This document shows positions 33,390 to 37,212 of a stretch of 37,212 nucleotides of DNA, piece by piece. Below the pieces are notes generated by a model. It ran no database searches and had not been told where the DNA came from. It saw only the letters and a program-made list of their open reading frames with translations. How positions within the stretch are numbered: position 1 is the stretch's first letter; every line of letters begins with the position of its first letter. Source of the stretch: Clostridia bacterium (lineage in GTDB: Bacteria; Bacillota; Clostridia; Oscillospirales; CAG-272); assembly GCA_017550315.1 (NCBI GenBank), contig JAFZPN010000052.1, positions 1 to 37,212 of the forward strand. The letters run 5' to 3'. The position numbers and the translations under genes were made by a program.

Positions 33390-34457
33390 ATGGAAGAGCG
33401 CGAGCTTGCGGCGCGGATCAAGAGCGGCAACCCCGCCGGGCTGTATTTCTTTTACGGCAGCGAGGACTTCACGAAAAACCGCCGGGCAGCGGAACTCCGC
33501 CGGGCCGCCGCGGGAGACGATCCCTCCTTCGCCGCTTTCAACGCGGTCGATCTCTTCTTCGGCGAAGGGGAGCTCGACCTCGGCGCGATCCGGGACGCGG
33601 TGTCTGCCCCGCCGTTGATGTCCCCCTTCAAGGCCGTGACCGTTTCCTTTTCCGCCCTCGATTCGCTGAAGGAAAAGGACCGGACGGCCCTGCTCGAGCT
33701 GCTGAAATCCTTCGCCGGCGCGGTCCCGGACACGGCCCTCGTCGTGAAGGCCACGTCGGACGGCTTCGATCCGGGGACAAAGAAAAAGCCGTCGGCCTTC
33801 CTGCGCGAAGCGGCGAAGTTCATGGACTGCGTCGAATTCCCCTACGAGACCGACAGCCGCCTCGGGCGCTGGATGGAGCGGCATTTCGCGGAATACGGCC
33901 TCACGGTCGATCCGGGCGTGTCCGCGCGCATCCTCGCCGTCGCCGGGCGCAGCATGTACCGCCTCGAGGGCGAGGTCTCGAAGATCGGGGCCTACGCGGC
34001 ATCCCGGGGAGCTTCGGCCGTCACGCTTGCCGACGTGGACGCCTGCATCGCGAAAACCGAAGAAGAGGACGCCTTTGCGCTCGCCAACGCCGTCCTCGCG
34101 GGGGACACGGCGGAGGCGCTGAGGATCCTCGGGCTGAAAAAGAGCCGCCGGGAGGAGCCTGCCTACGTCCTCGCGCAGGTCACGAAGGTCATCGCCGATC
34201 TTGCGACGGCCTCCCTCTTCGCCGCAGACGGCCGGGACCGTTACGACTACGCGCGCACGATGAAGATGAACGAATACCGGGCGGGCCTCTATTACCGGGC
34301 GGCGTCGCAGGCATCTCCGGAGCGGCTTGCCAGCCTGACGGAGGCGGCGGCCCAGGCGGAGCGCGCGATGAAGACCGGGACCGCGGGGTATCTCCCGATC
34401 GAGCGCCTGATCTGCTCCCAGACGGCTGCCCCGGCGGCGGGGGGAGGCGCGCGATGA
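33390..34457 (+). CDS. holA: DNA polymerase III delta subunit
   Basis: The clamp-loader subunit that opens the beta sliding clamp. The 355-residue length and the pattern fit HolA: GLYFFYGSEDFTKNRRAAEL at the start, LMSPFKAVTVSFSALD (clamp-contact region), then CVEFPYETDSRLGRWMERHF, GRSMYRLEGEVSKIGAYAAS and the C-terminal collar domain with FALANAVLAGDTAEALRILG. The ATG at 33390 follows GAGGTG; a GTG at 33381 overlaps that site. It overlaps the next gene by ATGA (34454-34457), so the two are translationally coupled. Confidence 0.93.
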   Translation: MEERELAARIKSGNPAGLYFFYGSEDFTKNRRAAELRRAAAGDDPSFAAFNAVDLFFGEGELDLGAIRDAVSAPPLMSPFKAVTVSFSALDSLKEKDRTALLELLKSFAGAVPDTALVVKATSDGFDPGTKKKPSAFLREAAKFMDCVEFPYETDSRLGRWMERHFAEYGLTVDPGVSARILAVAGRSMYRLEGEVSKIGAYAASRGASAVTLADVDACIAKTEEEDAFALANAVLAGDTAEALRILGLKKSRREEPAYVLAQVTKVIADLATASLFAADGRDRYDYARTMKMNEYRAGLYYRAASQASPERLASLTEAAAQAERAMKTGTAGYLPIERLICSQTAAPAAGGGAR

Positions 34458-35056
34458 TCCGGCTGAACATCCCCGTGATCGTCGAGGGGAAGTACGACAA
34501 GGCGCGGCTCGCGGGCGTCGTCGACGGCGTGATCCTGGCGACGGACGGGTTCGCCGTTTTCAACAGCGTGCAAAAGCGGGCCCTGATCCGAAAGCTCGGG
34601 GCGCGCGGCGTGATTCTGCTCTGCGACAGCGACGGCGGCGGACGCCTGATCCGGTCGCATCTGCGCGGGATGCTCGGCGGGATCCCGGTGTACGACCTCT
34701 ACACGCCGGCGATCCGGGGGAAAGAGCGGCGCAAGTCCGCACCCTCGAAGGCCGGGATCCTCGGGGTCGAAGGGGTCCCGAACGAGATCCTTGCGGGGAT
34801 CTTCGAGGCCTTCCTCGCGGCGCATCCGGAATTCCGCGCGGAGGGAGAGTCCCCCGCCGATCTCACGCGCGAGCCCGTGACGGCGCAGCTGCTCTATGAC
34901 CTCGGTCTGAACGGCCGGACGGATTCGGCATCGCGGCGCTCCCGTGCGGCCGAAAAGCTCGGTCTGCCGGGCGGGATGAGCGCGAAGGCGTTCTGCGAAG
35001 CGGCGAACCTCATCGCCGACGCGGAGACGCTGAGGCGCTTATGCGAAGGGGAGTGA
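34454..35056 (+). CDS. rnmV: TOPRIM protein, ribonuclease M5-like with DUF4093 tail
   Basis: A 200-residue protein with an N-terminal TOPRIM domain: IPVIVEGKYDKARL with E11, and ILLCDSDGGGRLIRSHL with D58 and D60. RNase M5 uses these residues to mature 5S rRNA precursor. The C-terminal half (from about residue 95, APSKAGILGVEGVPNEIL) matches the DUF4093 region of RNase M5. In Bacillus rnmV sits beside ksgA; here it is coupled to holA. It might instead be a related TOPRIM protein with another RNA target. Its stop codon lies in the loop of a terminator. Confidence 0.8.
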   Translation: MIRLNIPVIVEGKYDKARLAGVVDGVILATDGFAVFNSVQKRALIRKLGARGVILLCDSDGGGRLIRSHLRGMLGGIPVYDLYTPAIRGKERRKSAPSKAGILGVEGVPNEILAGIFEAFLAAHPEFRAEGESPADLTREPVTAQLLYDLGLNGRTDSASRRSRAAEKLGLPGGMSAKAFCEAANLIADAETLRRLCEGE

Positions 35057-35072
35057 GGACCTCCCCTTTTTC
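35046..35072 (+). terminator. Terminator overlapping the rnmV stop codon
   Basis: AAGGGGAG (35046-35053) pairs with CTCCCCTT (35061-35068) across a 7-base loop that contains the TGA stop; TTTT follows. Confidence 0.85.
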
Positions 35073-35162
35073 CGTCCCCGGTATTTTCACCATGATTTCC
35101 TCATTTTCCGGCGGTTCCTCTGTAAACTTTAACAAATCGTCCACATCTATGCCCGTGCGGTG

Positions 35163-35171
35163 TGGTATAAT
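35163..35171 (+). promoter_or_regulatory. Extended -10 promoter of hpf
   Basis: TGGTATAAT, an extended -10, with a weak -35 (ACATCT, 35143-35148). The leader is about 100 bases and holds a small CGCATC/GATGCG hairpin. Confidence 0.65.
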
Positions 35172-35280
35172 AAAATTGCCGGAGGGGAAATTCGTCACAC
35201 GTGGTACCGGCGCGGATACGCATCGGGATGCGCGGGGAAGGTCTTCTCCGACGGCAAATTCCATAAAGGATGGTACGATC

Positions 35281-35823
35281 ATGAACATCAACATTATCGG
35301 CAGACAGGTCAACATCAGCGACGATATGCGGGAATTCGTCGAGAAAAAGCTCGCGAAATTCGATCGCCACTTCCCGAGAGGCGCGGACGCCGCCGTGACG
35401 TTCCGGAAAGTACGCGATACCGTCTGTGCGGAGATCACCATCTCAGTTGTCGGAACGCTCTTCCGCGCGGAAGAGACGAACTCGGATTACCGGACCGCCG
35501 TGACGCGCTGCGTCGACGTCATCGAGGGTCAGATCCGCAAGAACAAGACCCGCCTCGAAAAGAGAATGAAATCCTCCTTCGCGGCGGCGGAAGAAGCCAT
35601 CGGCTCGGATGAGCCCCCGGTCGAGGAAGAAGGCGCGTTCGATATCCGCGTCAAGACCTTCCCGCTCAAGCCCATGACCGCCGAAGAGGCCATTCTTCAG
35701 ATGAATCTGCTCGGGCATGCCTTCTATGCCTTCGAGGATGCGGATTCCGGCGACACCTGTGTGGTATACAAGAGATCGAGCGGCAGCTACGGTCTGATCA
35801 TTCCCGAAAAGAAAGAGGTCTGA
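35281..35823 (+). CDS. hpf: Ribosome hibernation promoting factor, long form
   Basis: A 180-residue protein that binds the 30S subunit and pairs 70S ribosomes into inactive 100S dimers in stationary phase or stress. The N-terminal domain (1-95) begins NINIIGRQVNISDDMREFVE and KKLAKFDRHFP, with basic helices that block the A and P sites. A variable linker precedes the C-terminal dimerization domain (about 123-178: IRVKTFPLKPMTAEEAILQM, HAFYAFEDADSGDTCVVYKR). This is the usual Firmicutes long form. In-frame sequence upstream to 35041 runs through the promoter and has no ribosome binding site, so 35281 is the start. Confidence 0.95.
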   Translation: MNINIIGRQVNISDDMREFVEKKLAKFDRHFPRGADAAVTFRKVRDTVCAEITISVVGTLFRAEETNSDYRTAVTRCVDVIEGQIRKNKTRLEKRMKSSFAAAEEAIGSDEPPVEEEGAFDIRVKTFPLKPMTAEEAILQMNLLGHAFYAFEDADSGDTCVVYKRSSGSYGLIIPEKKEV

Positions 35824-35838
35824 CCTCCCGTGATTCCG

Positions 35839-35871
35839 GGGCGGATTCCATGTGATCCGCCCTCTTTTTTT
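35839..35871 (+). terminator. Strong terminator of hpf
   Basis: GGGCGGAT (35839-35846) pairs with ATCCGCCC (35855-35862), 8-base loop, then TCTTTTTTT. Confidence 0.9.
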
Positions 35872-35884
35872 GCGCTTTCCGAAG

Positions 35885-36517
35885 TCAGCTTACCTTCATC
35901 TCGACGGGGGAGGGATGCGAGAGGAAGTAGCGGGCGTGGTCGGGATCGTAGAGCCAGGCGTCGAGGTCCGCGCGGCGCAGAAAGAGGGGCATCCGGTCGT
36001 GGACGAGGGCGGGCGCGCCGGATGCGGGGACGGTCAGGATCACGTGGCGGCGGGGCGGCATTCCCGCGGGATCGCCGATGTTGGGGGCGGTCTCTGCGGC
36101 GGGATCGTCCAGCTCGATGGCGCCGAGGAAGAGGGGGGAGCCGTCCGCGTCCGCGATGTGGTGCTTCACGCCGTCGCGCCACTCGAAATAGCCGGAGGTC
36201 ACCACCGCGGCGCGCCGGGCTTTCGACTGCGGGGAGGAGGATTCGTAATCGAAGGCGGGACGGAAGAGGGATTTCTCCGCCGCCGTCTCCGCGCGCGCGT
36301 TGATGAGCGTGCCGCGTTTGCCCCAGGGGGAGAGCGGGATCCCCCAGAAGGAGAGATGCGCGCGCATCCGGACGAGGGAGCCGTAAAGGAGGGGCTGGAC
36401 GGTGCCGGGGAAGACCTCCGCCTGCCGCAGGTAGCGCTCGGCTGCGCCGAGTTTTTCCATTTCGAGGATCTCCATGAGCGCGTCGTCCTCGACCCACGCC
36501 TGATAGCGTCCGCACAT
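35885..36517 (-). CDS. SOS-response-associated peptidase family (HMCES/YedK-like)
   Basis: A 210-residue protein that protects abasic sites in single-stranded DNA by forming a thiazolidine crosslink through Cys2. After removal of Met1, C2 of MCGRY is the reactive residue. N73 in INARAETA, E112 in GYFEWRDG and H173 in LVHDRMP complete the active site, so the enzyme should work. The ATG at 36517 has AAGGAG upstream; a longer in-frame start at 36544 would hide the essential cysteine and is rejected. A consensus-like promoter lies at 36607-36635. Confidence 0.93.
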   Translation of the reverse strand: MCGRYQAWVEDDALMEILEMEKLGAAERYLRQAEVFPGTVQPLLYGSLVRMRAHLSFWGIPLSPWGKRGTLINARAETAAEKSLFRPAFDYESSSPQSKARRAAVVTSGYFEWRDGVKHHIADADGSPLFLGAIELDDPAAETAPNIGDPAGMPPRRHVILTVPASGAPALVHDRMPLFLRRADLDAWLYDPDHARYFLSHPSPVEMKVS

Positions 36518-36562
36518 AATAATATTCTCCTTAAAACTCCGCAATTAATAATCGAAAAGCTA

Positions 36563-36591
36563 TTGACAAATTCGGGAGATGCGGGTATAAT
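36563..36591 (+). promoter_or_regulatory. Perfect consensus promoter reading into a gene-free stretch
   Basis: TTGACA (36563-36568), 17 bp, TATAAT (36586-36591). No coding gene follows for at least 600 bases, so its product may be a non-coding RNA or the leader of a gene beyond the window. Confidence 0.8.
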
Positions 36592-36606
36592 GGTATCAAC
36601 GGTACT

Positions 36607-36635
36607 ATTATGACATATTCTCGTCTCATTGTCAA
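36607..36635 (-). promoter_or_regulatory. Promoter of the HMCES/YedK gene, facing the plus-strand promoter
   Basis: On the minus strand TTGACA (36635-36630), 17 bp, CATAAT (36612-36607). Its -10 lies 15 bases from that of the plus-strand promoter at 36563-36591, so the two initiation complexes would collide. Confidence 0.75.
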
Positions 36636-36686
36636 GAGTTTTTCGATTTCTTTTTTGGGGAATTTCGCGGGGGAGTTTCTTATTTC

Positions 36687-36956
36687 TGCGCGCTGATGCT
36701 TGCGAGCGGGAAACTGCCGCGAAGCGGCAAATTCACTCCGGTTGGCACACCGTGCCAAAGGAAATTCACTGCGCGAAGCGCAATTTCACGCGCACAGCGC
36801 TTTTCACCCGTCTTCCTTCTTTTGCGCGCTGACGCTTGCGGATTTGGGATAAACGAAGCCATTTGTTTTTTTCGCCTACGCGGCTGGCGGACAAGAGGCC
36901 TCCGGAGCCGGCCTCTTGCCAATCACCGCTCCCAAAGGCGCTTTCCCCGCCTTTGG
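36687..36956. repeat. Array of short hairpins with spaced TTTCAC/ATTCACT motifs
   Basis: Stems occur at 36715-36729 (TGCCGC/GCGGCA), 36742-36758 (TTGGCAC/GTGCCAA), 36770-36782 (TGCGC/GCGCA), 36892-36918 (CAAGAGGCC/GGCCTCTTG) and 36932-36956 (CCAAAGGCG/CGCCTTTGG). ATTCACT, TTTCAC or TTTTCAC lie between the first ones. An 18-base unit, TGCGCGCTGAYGCTTGCG, occurs at 36687-36704 and 36823-36840. No reading frame here resembles a protein. Confidence 0.6.
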
Positions 36957-37024
36957 AATCCACCCCTGCGACGTGCGTACCGCGAGTTTTCGGCACCTAA
37001 GCTCAATGAGGTACGGCTTGTTTT

Positions 37025-37054
37025 GTTTGGCGATAAACGAGTTTATCGCCAAAC
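37025..37054. repeat. Perfect 14-bp inverted repeat with a 2-bp centre
   Basis: GTTTGGCGATAAAC (37025-37038), GA, then GTTTATCGCCAAAC (37041-37054). It is too tight for an RNA loop at full length, and may be a protein-binding or recombination site. Confidence 0.65.
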
Positions 37055-37212
37055 CGCACGGAAGATTACAGGGGCTTCACCAAGATGAGTGGCACGGTTT
37101 ATTTTATAGCTCGTGCACGCCAGTTTGATAAGCTGTCCGTGTTAGACTTTTCGACTCCGTCGAGGCATGGGGTGCAGCGGTGAGTGCTTGACTTGAACCG
37201 GAACCCCCACTA
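37055..37212. other. Right edge, no gene recognised
   Basis: Frames here are short. A 32-residue plus-strand frame from 37085 and an open minus-strand frame reaching the edge have no feature I can identify. The sequence between 36957 and 37024 is likewise unassigned. Confidence 0.3.

Noticed and set aside
37150..37212. tRNA-like sequence near the right edge (GGTTCAAGTC on the minus strand)
   Set aside because: The segments on either side of the T-loop-like motif do not pair into a T stem, and no anticodon or D arm could be formed.

Overview
The window looks like chromosome from an anaerobic, GC-rich Gram-positive bacterium of the class Clostridia, probably a gut lineage near Oscillospirales or Christensenellales. 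That placement is inferred from four things: near-consensus sigma-A promoters (TTGACA, 17 bp, TATAAT) with AGGAGG-type ribosome binding sites, lipoprotein-rich surface genes, a clostridial serine recombinase, and housekeeping proteins of Firmicutes type (long-form HPF, RNase M5, LuxS, HolA). No rRNA, tRNA or CRISPR array was seen.

Layout. 1-1934 is the remnant of an integrative mobilizable element on the minus strand (mobC, tnpW-like gene, large serine recombinase cut by the window edge), with no relaxase gene where one is expected. 2106-11637 is an envelope locus on the plus strand: an ECF-type sigma factor, a duplicated ABC-2-like permease overlapping it, two paralogous propeller-like lipoproteins, an ABC ATPase, and then, behind its own consensus promoter, a large lipoprotein with a solute-binding domain. 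11743-14270 is a nested insertion region: a near-complete IS3-family element next to a 3'-truncated IS110-family element. The IS110 leader looks like a bridge RNA and lies beside a REP-like inverted repeat.

14368-27276 is a metabolic stretch: pyruvate kinase with a large glycoside hydrolase, a KDG-type sugar kinase with a HAD phosphatase, L-fucose isomerase, aspartate-semialdehyde dehydrogenase, a GNAT acetyltransferase, and luxS followed 12 nt later by a GH31 glycosidase. 27313-31816 adds two more propeller plus solute-binding lipoproteins to the luxS transcription unit. 32025-36517 holds a DUF2974 alpha/beta-hydrolase, holA-rnmV, hpf and an HMCES/YedK protein. The last 600 bases have no recognisable gene but hold two convergent promoters and an array of hairpins.

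How it fits together. The carbohydrate genes suggest use of host or plant glycans (deoxy-sugar isomerase, glycosidases, KDG kinase) feeding glycolysis at pyruvate kinase. The sigma/permease/lipoprotein/ATPase locus could be a self-contained envelope-sensing and transport unit; it is the best candidate here for an undescribed system. At least three intergenic regions carry related MITE-like palindromic elements, and others carry short AATTAAG/AATGCAG-type repeats, so this genome appears rich in small non-autonomous repeats.
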